A DNA stretch of 64,000 nt from Pseudomonadota bacterium (GCA_021820845.1 JAKADC010000001.1:186001-250000), one strand, 5' to 3'. Shown: positions 51,793-61,900, numbered from the stretch's first letter. The notes: generated by a model not told the origin, from the sequence alone. Program-made: numbers and translations.

Positions 51793-52707
51793 ATGCGTCC
51801 AGCGGAATTCACTACAGAGTCGATCATCAGTGCAGGCCAGGAGCTACATGCTGCGGGCCGCGCCGTGACGGGTTTCGCCATTCGCCAGAAAATCGGCGGC
51901 GGCAATCCGGCCCGCCTCAAACAGGTGTGGGAGGAGCACGTCAGCAGCCAATCAGTCGCCAAGGCCGAACCGGTTGCAGAACTACCCGTTGAGGTCGCCG
52001 AGGAGGTGGCTACTGTGACCAAGGCCCTTACGGAACGCCTGGCGACACTGGCAGTCGAGCTGAACGACAAGGCCGTTAAAACGGCGGAGCGACGCGTTGC
52101 AGAAGTCATCCGAACCGCAGGTGAGCAGCGTGAATTCGCCGAGCGCGAATTGGCCGACGCGGCACAAACGGTCGATGACCTGGAAAACCAGCTGGAGGAA
52201 GTGAAAACCGCTTCCTCAAGGCTAGAAACGCTTCTGGCCGACGTACAGGCCGTCAGCCAAGCGCAAGCTATTGAGCTGGCCCAGGTGCGGGAGCGTCTTA
52301 CTCTGACCGAGCAGGCTGCCAAGGCGGCAGCCGAGGGGCATGGTGCCGAGACAGGCCGCCTTAATGCCGGTTTTGATGCCGAGCGTAGCCGTTACCAGAG
52401 CGAGTTGGCCGGGCAGAAAAAGGCCTTTCAGGACATTGTCACCGAACGCGACGCGGCATGCGCCGAGTTGGCGTCCGTGAAGGCCAAGGCCGAGGCCGCT
52501 GTTCAAATGCACCAGGAGCAGCGCAAGCAGGCAGCGTCCGAGGCGAATCGTGTTGCCGAGAGATTGACCAAGGCACATGCTGAGCGCGATCACGTCCGTA
52601 AAGAGGCGGCTAAGGCCCGTGAGGAAGCGGCTCAGCTACGTGGGCAGGTTGAGGCATTGCAGGTACAGGTTGCAGACCTTATGCGAGCCTTGGCGCCTCG
52701 CAAGTGA
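51793..52707 (+). CDS. kfrA: KfrA-like DNA-binding coiled-coil protein
   Basis: A 304-residue protein. Residues ~1-55 form a winged-helix DNA-binding domain (TTESIISAGQELHAAGRAVTGFAIRQKIGGGNPARLKQVWEE), the KfrA N-terminal domain. The rest (~70-300) is almost entirely Ala/Glu/Gln/Lys heptads, a long coiled coil. On IncP/IncW plasmids KfrA is an autorepressor that aids stable inheritance. GGAGGGG lies before the ATG, and TTCGTTTG repeats lie upstream. The stop overlaps the next GTG (GTGA). Confidence 0.87.
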   Translation: MRPAEFTTESIISAGQELHAAGRAVTGFAIRQKIGGGNPARLKQVWEEHVSSQSVAKAEPVAELPVEVAEEVATVTKALTERLATLAVELNDKAVKTAERRVAEVIRTAGEQREFAERELADAAQTVDDLENQLEEVKTASSRLETLLADVQAVSQAQAIELAQVRERLTLTEQAAKAAAEGHGAETGRLNAGFDAERSRYQSELAGQKKAFQDIVTERDAACAELASVKAKAEAAVQMHQEQRKQAASEANRVAERLTKAHAERDHVRKEAAKAREEAAQLRGQVEALQVQVADLMRALAPRK

Positions 52708-52925
52708 ATGAATCTCAGGTTCGTGCCCTGCTTGCAGCAGGGCGACTGCTACAGTCAAAAAGCTGGGCGAGCGGCCGAGTGAAAATCGAGAAGCGGGAAG
52801 GTGAGGACTATCCGCAGGCGGTTGCCCGCGTTATTGCTGCGCTCGATAACATCGAGCGCCACAGACTTCGCGAGCTTGTGGTATGGGTGCTGGAATACGA
52901 ACAGCTCGAAGCTCTCGTGAAATAA
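52704..52925 (+). CDS. Small hypothetical protein after kfrA
   Basis: A 73-residue protein with a GTG start overlapping the kfrA stop. It is mostly helical (DYPQAVARVIAALDNIERHRLRELVVWVLEYEQLEALVK) with no recognised domain. Coupling to kfrA suggests a partner of the stability module. A gap of about 165 bases with T/G-rich sequence follows, where the promoter for the helicase module should lie. Confidence 0.55.
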   Translation: MNESQVRALLAAGRLLQSKSWASGRVKIEKREGEDYPQAVARVIAALDNIERHRLRELVVWVLEYEQLEALVK

Positions 52926-53090
52926 GGCAGCGATAAAAACGTGTCGCAATCTGGTGTGGGAAGTGGCATTTTGGGGGGGGCAACCGTGTTGACGGTAAGA
53001 ACTGGTCTTGAGGCTTAGTGGTTTCCAGTAAACTTTAGATGCTTCACTGGGTTTACCGTGAGGAGCAGCCTGATGAGGAGCAGGTGAGTG

Positions 53091-56000
53091 ATGGCAACTG
53101 ATAAAAAGAAATGCAGTACACCCCTAAATCTACCAGTAACCAATAACTATCCACTGCGACATGTGTCCGTGCGGGTGCCCTGGCATGACGCCGGCTGGAA
53201 CGGCACGGTCTGCACTGCGCCGCAACTGAATGGGGCATGCGCGAAACTCAAAGGTATTGCCGGCTCGAAGAAGGACGAGCAGGAAATTACCGTCGCTGGC
53301 CGCAAACTCGATGAAATTCCGGTTGAGCAATGGCCCGCCTGCGTAAATGAACGCGGCATGTTCATGGCACCAATGGAGCTGGATGTGATCAAGCGCCACG
53401 CGCTGGCCAGCCAGAACCCTAAGAACTACGGGCACTTCCGGCCCACGCCTCAGCGCTACCCCGCTTTCTCCGCAGGTATCGTGCCGTTCCGGTGGCTGAT
53501 GCGTGACAACCTGGATTACTACGCTGACACGCTGGATCTGGACGTGGACCCCGATCGCGAGCCAGACCTGGGCTATGAAAGCAACTGGGTACATGAGGCG
53601 GCAAACCAGACGGCGCTATTGGACGGCTTTGCCGGGCATTTGCGCGAGGAAGACTCGCTGTGTCTCTTCTACGCCAAGCATGTGCCCTTTGTGGAAGGAA
53701 CCGGCCGAATTTTGGTCGGGGCGGGGCGCATCAAGCAGATAGGCGCGGTTTCCGAGTACAGGCGCGAAGGTGAGGGCCCAGCGGGCATGGTATGGGAGCG
53801 CCCCGTCCAGCATTCAATTCGACCCAAGGGCAAAGATGGTTTCTTAATGCCCTATCTCGAGATGCTGTCACGTGCGCAGGAAGACGCATCGCTTGACTTG
53901 GAGAGATACACCGCCAAAGCGCCCGATGAACACTGGGACGAGTTCTCATACGGCAGTGAGTTGGTAACGCACGATGGTGCCATCGCTGCCCTGTTATCAA
54001 TGGAGGCCGCGCTGCAGCGTATGCAGGACGAGTTGGGTATCTCGACTGATTGGCAGCGCGACTGGATTCATACCGAGTTGGTTCGCTTGTGGAAGGTGCG
54101 TGGACCCTTCCCAGGGCTTGGTGCTGTCTTGACGGCATTTGGCTTGCAGCGCGGCGTGTTTGTTGCTCATGTGCTGCAGGAAAAGGCGGGTGAAAACATT
54201 GATCCCTGGCCGCTGGTTGATACGCTCTTTAAGGACCCGGCAGCTTTGTTGCCGCAAGCGCTTCGTGCAGACGTTAAGGAACTGGCACCTACTTGGAAGG
54301 GTTTGCCAAGCGAACGTCGCCAGTTTTTGAAACTCATTAGCCGTTTCGAGTTAACCGTGGAGCAGGCGGAAAACCTGTATGAGGAGGGTTCACGCAAGAA
54401 GCAGGGTTGGGGGGGGACCGATAAGGAAATTCTCGCCAATCCCTATCGCATCTTTGAAGTGAGCCGGCACGACCCGGACGGCATCAGGTTGTTGGCGATA
54501 GATCGGGGCGTCTTTCCAGACGACGCTGTTCGTCTGAAGCATCCATTGGAGGAACCGTCGCGCCTGGAATCGGCCGTCGATTTGCGGCGGATCAGTGCAT
54601 TCTGCATTGCGGCACTCGAGACAGCCGCGGCGGCCGGGCACACCTTGCTCTCATCGGATAGGGTAGTGGAAGCCGTGCGTGCCTATCCAGTACGTCCCGA
54701 GTGCCATGTGACCGGGGACATGTTGTCAGCCCGGTTGGAGGATATGGCGCCTGAGATCGTGCCGGCGTCGTTACAAGCTGGCACCGGGCTTCAACTTGCG
54801 CGGTACAAGACGATTGGGGAATTGGTACGCAAGCAGGTCCTTGGCAGATTGGGTGGTCAGCGGCATAAAGTCGATGTCGACTGGCAGAAAGCGTTGGCAG
54901 CAAAGCTGGGCAAACCCATTGATGCAGAGGACAAGCGTGCGCATCAGGAAAAAGTTTCCGGGCTCAAGGAACTGGCGGAGGCACGCTTCAGCGTGCTAGC
55001 CGGCCCGGCCGGGGCAGGCAAGACAACGGTTCTGGGCATTCTGTGTGCACAGCGCGAGATTTCGGCGGAGGCCATTTTGTTGTTGGCCCCAACCGGCAAA
55101 GCACGCGTACGCATGCAGGAACTCGCCGGGGGAGACGGTGCCCGGGCGCTGACCATCGCGCAGTTCCTCAACCAGCATGGCCGCTATGACGGCAAAGCCG
55201 GCCGTTATGTGTTGAGTGATCGTCCCAAAGCCCAAGGGTTTGGAACGGTTATTGTCGACGAATCGTCGATGCTCACCGAAGACATGTTGGGCGCATTGTT
55301 GGATGCGCTGCAAGGCGTGAAGCGTTTCATTTTTGTGGGTGACCCCGCGCAGTTACCACCCATTGGCGCGGGACGGCCCTTTGTGGACATCATTGCGAAA
55401 TTGCGGCCGGCTAACTATGAGTCAATCTTTCCACGAGTCGCTCCCAGCTACGTCGAACTCACAATTGAGCGGCGCCAGGTTGGTTCGGAGCGGGCAGATT
55501 TGCGGCTTGCACGTTGGTTCAGCACGGCACCGCCCTCTGCTGGTGAGGATGATATTTTTGTCGCTGGCGACGATGAGCATAAAACGATTTGTTTTGTGGA
55601 GTGGAAGAGTCCCGAGGAATTCCAGCATAAGCTTGTCGGCGTCCTAAAAGAGGAACTCAAGCTGGCAGGGCCTGAGGATCAACGGGGATTCAATCAACAG
55701 TTGGGGGCAACGCCGAAAGGCGATTATGACTACTTCAATGCAACCCGAAATGGAGAGATTGGGTCAGTCAAAGCCGTCGAGCAGTGGCAGATTCTCAGCC
55801 CATTGCGGGGAATGCCATTTGGCGTGGGTGATGTCAATCGACTGATCCACGAACGATACCGCTCGGGGCTGGTGGCATTGGCGACGCGATACCCGCGCTC
55901 TATCCCCAAACCATTTGGTGCGGAGCGCATTGTCTATGGCGACAAGGTCATCAACTTGAGAAATCACAAACGCGATGGGAAGCGTGTATATCCTCAAGAG

Positions 56001-56831
56001 GGTGCACTTGGCTACCTGGCCAATGGGGAGATTGGTATTGCTGTGGGACAGTGGAAGTCGAACGGATTCCCAAAAATACTCAAAGTGGAGTTTTCATCGC
56101 AGAAGGGATACACCTACGATTTCTATGGGAGCGACTTCAGTGACGAGGGTGATGCGGCAATGGAGCTGGCCTATGCACTCACCATCCACAAGGCACAGGG
56201 TAGCCAATTCAATCTGGTGATTGTGGTATTGCCAGAGGGACACCCCATTCTGTCGCGCGAGCTGATCTATACCGCGTTGACCCGGCACCAGGACCGCGTT
56301 GTGGTGATGCACCAGGGGCCGCGCACGATGCTGAAAGACTTCGCCTCACCCTTACGATCTGAGACGGCAAGACGCATGACCAATCTCATGACGGATTGCC
56401 GGATGCTTGAGATTCCTCAGGCAAAGGGAAGCGTGTTCCTGCAAGAGGGCTTGATCCACCTGACAAGCAAAGGCGTGGCTGTGAGATCAATGTCCGAGCT
56501 GGCAATCGCCGAGGCGCTTACTGCTTCCGGCGTAACGTACGAATACGAAAAGGCCTTGACCCTAGGTGGGCAAACCCGTTATCCCGACTTCACAATTGAA
56601 GATGAAATTTCAGGTCGGACGATCTACTGGGAGCATCTCGGAATGCTCGAAAACGAAGGCTATCGCAGTGCTTGGGAAAAGAAGCTGGCTTGGTACAAAT
56701 CCAACGATGTGCTGCCTGAAAGCGAGGGTGGTGGCTCAAAGGGGATGCTGGTGACCTCGATCGGTTCGGGAATGACCGGGTTTGACCTATCGACGATCAA
56801 AGCCGATATAGACCGGTTGTTTGGAGGGTGA
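53091..56831 (+). CDS. RecD-like helicase with putative C-terminal nuclease domain
   Basis: A 1246-residue protein. The first ~600 residues are unrecognised. Residues ~635-1070 form a superfamily 1B motor: AGPAGAGKTTVLGIL (Walker A, near 640), TVIVDESSMLTEDML (Walker B, ~722), FVGDPAQLPPIGAG (motif III), and the UvrD/RecD C-terminal signature ALTIHKAQGSQFNLVIVV followed by IYTALTRHQDRVVV. The last ~120 residues contain YPDFTIEDEISGRTIYWEHLG, a PD-(D/E)xK-like pattern. A GTG one codon earlier is an alternative start; GAGGAGCAGG is the ribosome site. First gene of a three-gene module with SNF2 and Hsp70-like proteins. Confidence 0.82.
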   Translation: MATDKKKCSTPLNLPVTNNYPLRHVSVRVPWHDAGWNGTVCTAPQLNGACAKLKGIAGSKKDEQEITVAGRKLDEIPVEQWPACVNERGMFMAPMELDVIKRHALASQNPKNYGHFRPTPQRYPAFSAGIVPFRWLMRDNLDYYADTLDLDVDPDREPDLGYESNWVHEAANQTALLDGFAGHLREEDSLCLFYAKHVPFVEGTGRILVGAGRIKQIGAVSEYRREGEGPAGMVWERPVQHSIRPKGKDGFLMPYLEMLSRAQEDASLDLERYTAKAPDEHWDEFSYGSELVTHDGAIAALLSMEAALQRMQDELGISTDWQRDWIHTELVRLWKVRGPFPGLGAVLTAFGLQRGVFVAHVLQEKAGENIDPWPLVDTLFKDPAALLPQALRADVKELAPTWKGLPSERRQFLKLISRFELTVEQAENLYEEGSRKKQGWGGTDKEILANPYRIFEVSRHDPDGIRLLAIDRGVFPDDAVRLKHPLEEPSRLESAVDLRRISAFCIAALETAAAAGHTLLSSDRVVEAVRAYPVRPECHVTGDMLSARLEDMAPEIVPASLQAGTGLQLARYKTIGELVRKQVLGRLGGQRHKVDVDWQKALAAKLGKPIDAEDKRAHQEKVSGLKELAEARFSVLAGPAGAGKTTVLGILCAQREISAEAILLLAPTGKARVRMQELAGGDGARALTIAQFLNQHGRYDGKAGRYVLSDRPKAQGFGTVIVDESSMLTEDMLGALLDALQGVKRFIFVGDPAQLPPIGAGRPFVDIIAKLRPANYESIFPRVAPSYVELTIERRQVGSERADLRLARWFSTAPPSAGEDDIFVAGDDEHKTICFVEWKSPEEFQHKLVGVLKEELKLAGPEDQRGFNQQLGATPKGDYDYFNATRNGEIGSVKAVEQWQILSPLRGMPFGVGDVNRLIHERYRSGLVALATRYPRSIPKPFGAERIVYGDKVINLRNHKRDGKRVYPQEGALGYLANGEIGIAVGQWKSNGFPKILKVEFSSQKGYTYDFYGSDFSDEGDAAMELAYALTIHKAQGSQFNLVIVVLPEGHPILSRELIYTALTRHQDRVVVMHQGPRTMLKDFASPLRSETARRMTNLMTDCRMLEIPQAKGSVFLQEGLIHLTSKGVAVRSMSELAIAEALTASGVTYEYEKALTLGGQTRYPDFTIEDEISGRTIYWEHLGMLENEGYRSAWEKKLAWYKSNDVLPESEGGGSKGMLVTSIGSGMTGFDLSTIKADIDRLFGG

Positions 56832-56835
56832 GGGC

Positions 56836-56892
56836 ATGAATGATTGGCTGCTTGATGACGCACCGATAGCTGGGGTTGATTGTCATGGATAA
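56836..56892 (+). CDS. 18-residue linking open frame
   Basis: ATG at 56836 with GGAGGGTGAGGG just before it, four bases after the RecD-like stop. It encodes 18 residues (starting MNDWLLDDAP) and ends at a TAA that overlaps the SNF2 gene start region (ATG 56885). It may exist only to pass ribosomes on to the helicase gene. Uncertain as a real product. Confidence 0.35.
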   Translation: MNDWLLDDAPIAGVDCHG

Positions 56893-59800
56893 AGAATTGC
56901 GACCTGGCGACCGGGTCAGGCTAATCGCAAACCCGGGACAGGTTGGAGTGCTGGGCAACGAAACCGATGGCCCGCCTCACCGGCTGCGCGTGCTGGTGAC
57001 GTTTCTGGATGGCGACGAGCAATTCATCCTCAAGGGCTCGTTGGAGAAGGTTGAAAGAAGGCCCCCAGGCCCTTATGCCGAAATTGCCCGGGGCCGTTAT
57101 GGGCGGGTTGAAGATCTACGGGGGCTGATGACCTATTACCGCTTGAGTGGGCGGTTGGCCAATCTGATCTATAGCTTGAACACCACCAACACCCAGTTCT
57201 TGGCCTATCAGTTCAAGCCGGTTCTGCATTTTCTGGACTCGCCCTGCAACGGTATTCTGATTGCTGATGAAGTTGGCCTGGGCAAGACCATTGAGGCAGG
57301 GTTGATCTGGACGGAGTTGCGCGCACGCATGGATGCCAAGCGTTTGCTGGTGGTGTGCCCGGCGATGCTTCGCGAAAAATGGAAGATGGAACTGGCTGAC
57401 CGTTTTGGCGTGCAGGCTGAACTGGTCGATGCGGGTGAGTTGCGGGCGCGTTTGCAGGCGGTGCGCCAGCGCCCTCAGGACAGCTTTGCGTTGGTGGCAA
57501 GCATTCAGGGTTTGCGTCCGCCCAAGGGATGGAACGACAAGAAGGCGCCCAGTCAGTCTACTTCCGCCAAGCTGGGCCGCTTTCTGGATGAGGCTGATCT
57601 GGAAGACCCTCTGCTGGATATGGTGGTAATCGATGAGGCTCACTACTTGCGCAATCGGGAAACGCAGAACAACCGTCTGGGTTCATTGCTGCGTCCGGTG
57701 ACGCAGAATTTGGTGATGCTCTCCGCCACGCCGATCCAGATGCGCAGTACCGATCTGTTTAATCTGTTGCATTTGCTGGATGAGGACGCCTTCCCCTACG
57801 AAAACTCCTTTGAACATACCTTGCGTGCCAATGCGCCTATCGTAGCCTTGCGTGACCGGGCACTGAATTCGGTCGTTACCCAGGCAGAGTTCGTCGAGGC
57901 TTTGAACGACGCAATCTTGGCGCGCATCTTCGATGACAACGAGCAGATCGAATATCTGCGCAATCATCCGCCATCCGATGATGAGTTGGCTTCACCACAG
58001 GGCCGCGCCGAGATCGCTGAGCGCCTGGACCGCATCAACCCGCTTGCGAAGGTAGTGACACGAACCCTAAAACGCGATGTGCAGGAAATGCGCGTGACGA
58101 GGGAACCTGTGGCCATCAAAGTCACGATGAGCGCGGTAGAGCAGGCGTTTTATGATGCGGTGACCAGTGAGGTACGGGAGTTCTGCGAAGACATGGACAT
58201 ATCCACTGGCTTCATGCTGACCGTGCCCCAGCGCCAAATGTCGAGCTGCATGGCAGCGGCCTGTAGAGGCTGGCTCGAGAAGATGGGAAAAACCAGTACG
58301 GAGGAATTGGATGAGCTGGTGTATGAAAGCTACGGCGATACCGATAACGGTTCATCTGAAACCCCAAAACTGGGGACGCTACTCAAGGAGTTGGTTCGCA
58401 TTGCCCATCAGGTAGGGAACTTTGAAGCGCTTTCTGGAAGCGACAGCAAATATTCGGAACTGCTCAGAAACCTAAAGAGCTACTGGTCCAACCACCCGGG
58501 CAAGAAAGTAGTGCTGTTCTCCTTCTACCGTCCGACGCTGCGCTACTTGTCGGAGCGGCTGGAAAAAGACGGCGTACGCGCGGTCATTGTGCACGGGGGC
58601 ATGGACAAGCAAGAGGCTTTGCGTCATTTCGCCAGTTTGGACGGGCCGAACATTCTGCTGTCATCCGAGGTGGCATCCGAGGGCGTGGATCTCCAGTTCT
58701 CAAGCCTGTTGATCAATTACGACCTTCCATGGAATCCGATGCGGATTGAACAACGCATTGGTCGTATCGACCGGATAGGGCAGGAAGAAGAAAAAATACT
58801 GATCTGGAATCTGGTCTACGAAGACACCGTGGACGATAGGGTTTATGTGCGGTTGCTCGAGCGGCTCAACATTTTTCGCCAGGCGCTGGGAAGCATGGAA
58901 GCCGTGCTGGGCGATGAAATTCGTGAGCTGGGTTATACCCTTTTGTCTCATAAGCTGACCCCGGAGCAGGAGTTGGACCGTATTAACCGGGCCAGCGTAA
59001 CGATCGAGGCGAACAATCTTCAGCAGCAAAGGCTTGAATCCGAGGCGACACAGTTGATCGCCCACGGGGAGTTCATCCAGAACAAGGTGCGGGCAGCGCG
59101 GGAATTAGGCCGTTACATCCGGGGAGAGGATCTGATGGCCTATGTCGGGGACTTTTTCTATCGGGAGTATCCCGGCACTCGGTTTATCCGGTCCGACCAT
59201 AATCCTCTGGAAGCCACGTTGGAACTTTCGACAGAGGCTCGGGTGCGGTTCTCAGACTTTCTTGCTGGTCAGCGTCTTCAGGGCCGAACGGCTCTATTGT
59301 CGTCGCGATCACCGAGGCTGTTGTTCGAGAATTGCCTGGGCAAGCTCACGCCAGGGTTGGAACGCGTAACCCAGGAACACCCTCTGGTTCGATTTGTGGC
59401 TGAGCAACTCAAGTCGGGCGGAAACGGGACTGGTTATGCGCCAGTTTCAGCCATTGAATTGCCTGCCAACACGGTATCGGGTTTCTCTTCAGGCGTTTAT
59501 GTATATGCCGTGGCCCGCTGGACAGTTTCAGGTGCGCGCGACGTCGAGCGCCTTGAATATGTGGTCATGAATCTCAAAGGGAGCCCCCAGACCACCGGTG
59601 AGGCTGCCGAACACCTGGTGAACACTGCCGCAATGTCAGGGCGTGACTGGATATCGGCGATGTCGTCGCTAGACCACGGCGTTGCTGCAGACGTATTCGA
59701 TCAGTGCAAGGAAACACTTGAAAAGCGGTTCAAATCGTTCCGTGATGACTGCATGCGCGAAGACCGTGACCGTATCAAACTAATGGTCAACATGCTTGAA

Positions 59801-60016
59801 CGCCATCTTGATAACCAGCGTAAGAAGATCACAGAACGTATCGACCATTACCGCCATTTCGGGACGGAGCAGCAGCGAAAATTGATACCAGCGGAGGAAG
59901 GTCGTTTGAAAAAGGTTACGGAACGACTCAATAGCCGAATGGAAGAATTGCGACTGAAGGAGCGTGCGTCGGCGTCGGAGAGCTTTGTATCAGGTGGGGT
60001 GATCCGACTAGCTTAA
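56885..60016 (+). CDS. RapA-like SNF2 helicase
   Basis: A 1043-residue helicase distinct from the one at 46603. The N-terminus (RPGDRVRLIANPGQVGVLGNE) is a RapA/Tudor-like β-barrel. The motor has IADEVGLGKTIEAGLIWTE near residue 125, VVIDEAHYLRNRETQ near 247, MLSATPIQMRSTDLFNLLH, SSEVASEGVDLQFSS and YDLPWNPMRIEQRIGRIDRIGQ near 620. The long C-terminal third is helical with a charged coiled-coil end. ATG 56885 is preferred; TTG 56876 is possible. Central gene of the RecD/SNF2/Hsp70 module. Confidence 0.85.
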   Translation: MDKELRPGDRVRLIANPGQVGVLGNETDGPPHRLRVLVTFLDGDEQFILKGSLEKVERRPPGPYAEIARGRYGRVEDLRGLMTYYRLSGRLANLIYSLNTTNTQFLAYQFKPVLHFLDSPCNGILIADEVGLGKTIEAGLIWTELRARMDAKRLLVVCPAMLREKWKMELADRFGVQAELVDAGELRARLQAVRQRPQDSFALVASIQGLRPPKGWNDKKAPSQSTSAKLGRFLDEADLEDPLLDMVVIDEAHYLRNRETQNNRLGSLLRPVTQNLVMLSATPIQMRSTDLFNLLHLLDEDAFPYENSFEHTLRANAPIVALRDRALNSVVTQAEFVEALNDAILARIFDDNEQIEYLRNHPPSDDELASPQGRAEIAERLDRINPLAKVVTRTLKRDVQEMRVTREPVAIKVTMSAVEQAFYDAVTSEVREFCEDMDISTGFMLTVPQRQMSSCMAAACRGWLEKMGKTSTEELDELVYESYGDTDNGSSETPKLGTLLKELVRIAHQVGNFEALSGSDSKYSELLRNLKSYWSNHPGKKVVLFSFYRPTLRYLSERLEKDGVRAVIVHGGMDKQEALRHFASLDGPNILLSSEVASEGVDLQFSSLLINYDLPWNPMRIEQRIGRIDRIGQEEEKILIWNLVYEDTVDDRVYVRLLERLNIFRQALGSMEAVLGDEIRELGYTLLSHKLTPEQELDRINRASVTIEANNLQQQRLESEATQLIAHGEFIQNKVRAARELGRYIRGEDLMAYVGDFFYREYPGTRFIRSDHNPLEATLELSTEARVRFSDFLAGQRLQGRTALLSSRSPRLLFENCLGKLTPGLERVTQEHPLVRFVAEQLKSGGNGTGYAPVSAIELPANTVSGFSSGVYVYAVARWTVSGARDVERLEYVVMNLKGSPQTTGEAAEHLVNTAAMSGRDWISAMSSLDHGVAADVFDQCKETLEKRFKSFRDDCMREDRDRIKLMVNMLERHLDNQRKKITERIDHYRHFGTEQQRKLIPAEEGRLKKVTERLNSRMEELRLKERASASESFVSGGVIRLA

Positions 60017-60039
60017 TAAAAGTAAAAAAAGGAGGGGGC

Positions 60040-61854
60040 ATGGCGGCATCATTGAAAGAAGCGCTGGAAAAAGCCTATGCGGAGAAGGGGCAGGAACTGC
60101 CTGAAGTAAAAAGAGGTAGTACCCGGAATCAGAATGCGGGACAGCCAACTGTCACGGTTTCCTATGGGAAGAGCCACGGATGTAGCCATCCGGGAAATGG
60201 AAGACAACGGCCGCCGTATTCTGCACACAAGGCAGGAAGGAATAATTCGTCAACCTCCCCGAAAGCTAATCCCATTGTGGTGGGGAAAACGACTGGGCAG
60301 GCGAAACACAATTCAACCAGCGCCAGCGCACCCAAACAGATCGGCACCCCGAGATCGATTGCGGTTCCTGTTAAGCCTGCACCCCTGCCCGACTATGTGA
60401 TTAATATTGCCAGCGGGACTACCCCCACCTGCCTGATAACTTCTGAGCGTGATGACTATGTCTATGTGGCACCGGCTAAATCCGGCATAAGAACCCAGGC
60501 GCATGGGGGAACATGGAGCGACGAGCGTGAAGTTGTGATTGGCCTTGATTTCGGCACGTCGAGCATCAAGGTCATTGTTGGTGACAATGCGTTGGGCAAG
60601 GCCTTTGCGGTGCCATTCAACGATGCGACAGACATTTTTCGCTATCTCTTACCAAGTCGTCTCTACGAAACGGCCGCCAACTTTTCACTGCAAGAGGGGA
60701 GACGTGTATACCGCGACCTGAAGCTGTCGCTACTGGCAGATCCGAATGATCAGGAGGCGCAAGTACGAGTAACAGCGCTATTGGCCCTGGTTATCAGACA
60801 CGCTCGTGGCTGGCTGCTTTCAGAGCATCGAGATGTTTACAGTCAAACCAACATCCTTTGGAAGCTCGCAGTCGGTTTGCCAGCGGCCCACCATCTCAAT
60901 GATGAGCATAAGGGACTATTCGAGAGGATGAGCCAGGCTGCGTGGCTGGCGGCCTCGTCCAACAAGCAGGAACTTGGTCGGGACACTGTCACGGCTGCAC
61001 TTTCTAGGGCGGCGCAGTTGATGTCTGGGGCAGCTACTACTCGGCCAACTGAGGAAATCGAGGTTAGTGTTGTGCCCGAGATTGCAGCCCAGATTTACGG
61101 TTATGTGGCATCCAATCGATTCGACAAGCGGGCAAAGAATCTATTTCTGATGGTTGATGTTGGGGCGGGCACTGTCGACTCTTCGCTATTTCACGTCAAA
61201 GCTGGAAGAGGAGGGAAGTTTGGTTTCACGTTTTATACCAGCCAGGTTCAGCCTAATGGTGTGATGAATTTGCACCGGTATCGGATGCATTGGTGGGAAG
61301 GGGCATTCGTAAAACTAGGCGGACAGTTCAAACCCGATACCAGTAAGTTTCACGAGAGCAAATTTTCTACCGATAGGATGCACAGCATACCGGAGAGCTA
61401 CACGGGGTATTTCTCCGATATTTCAGTGCAATACAGAGATGGGGTCGAGGATCCGGACCAATACTTCTTGATGAAACGGGTGGTTTCCCAGGTTCGAGGA
61501 AAAACAATGTGGAGGACCTGGAAAGACGGTTTTCTGACCCAGCAGGACTTGGATGGGGTTCCGATGTTCCTGTGTGGTGGTGGGACTCGGATGCAGTTCT
61601 ATCGCAAGCTTGAGCATGAGATGCAGAATATGTCTGGAGCCAGTTGGCTCAAGGCGGAAACCAAGCCGCTCGAGACGCCCAGAAGCCTCATTGCACCAGG
61701 ATTGTCTGTGCAGGATTACGACCGCCTTTCGGTGGCATTTGGGCTGAGTTTTCTGGAGGTGAGCGAAGTAATAAAAGCTACACCTGATCCAACAATTATC
61801 CCTGATCAGGTCACGTCCTGGCGGGACAACTATATAGACAAGGATCAGTGCTGA
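60040..61854 (+). CDS. Hsp70/actin-fold ATPase with disordered N-terminus
   Basis: A 604-residue protein. Residues ~20-165 are rich in Ser, Gly, Asn, Pro and Lys and are probably disordered. The ASKHA core follows: VVIGLDFGTSSIKVIVGD (phosphate-1), LFLMVDVGAGTVDSSLF (phosphate-2) and MFLCGGGTRM (adenosine motif). There is no DnaK-type substrate-binding domain, so it is a specialised ATPase rather than a general chaperone. AGGAGGGGG precedes the ATG, 23 bases after the SNF2 stop. Third gene of the module, convergent with the integrase gene. Confidence 0.8.
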   Translation: MAASLKEALEKAYAEKGQELPEVKRGSTRNQNAGQPTVTVSYGKSHGCSHPGNGRQRPPYSAHKAGRNNSSTSPKANPIVVGKTTGQAKHNSTSASAPKQIGTPRSIAVPVKPAPLPDYVINIASGTTPTCLITSERDDYVYVAPAKSGIRTQAHGGTWSDEREVVIGLDFGTSSIKVIVGDNALGKAFAVPFNDATDIFRYLLPSRLYETAANFSLQEGRRVYRDLKLSLLADPNDQEAQVRVTALLALVIRHARGWLLSEHRDVYSQTNILWKLAVGLPAAHHLNDEHKGLFERMSQAAWLAASSNKQELGRDTVTAALSRAAQLMSGAATTRPTEEIEVSVVPEIAAQIYGYVASNRFDKRAKNLFLMVDVGAGTVDSSLFHVKAGRGGKFGFTFYTSQVQPNGVMNLHRYRMHWWEGAFVKLGGQFKPDTSKFHESKFSTDRMHSIPESYTGYFSDISVQYRDGVEDPDQYFLMKRVVSQVRGKTMWRTWKDGFLTQQDLDGVPMFLCGGGTRMQFYRKLEHEMQNMSGASWLKAETKPLETPRSLIAPGLSVQDYDRLSVAFGLSFLEVSEVIKATPDPTIIPDQVTSWRDNYIDKDQC

Positions 61855-61900
61855 GCTTGATAAACACGCAGTTCAATAGAACGAATAAACGCCTTTGAGG

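Noticed and set aside
60040-61854. General DnaK chaperone
   Set aside because: It has the ATPase motifs but no peptide-binding domain and a long disordered N-terminus, and no dnaJ or grpE is near.
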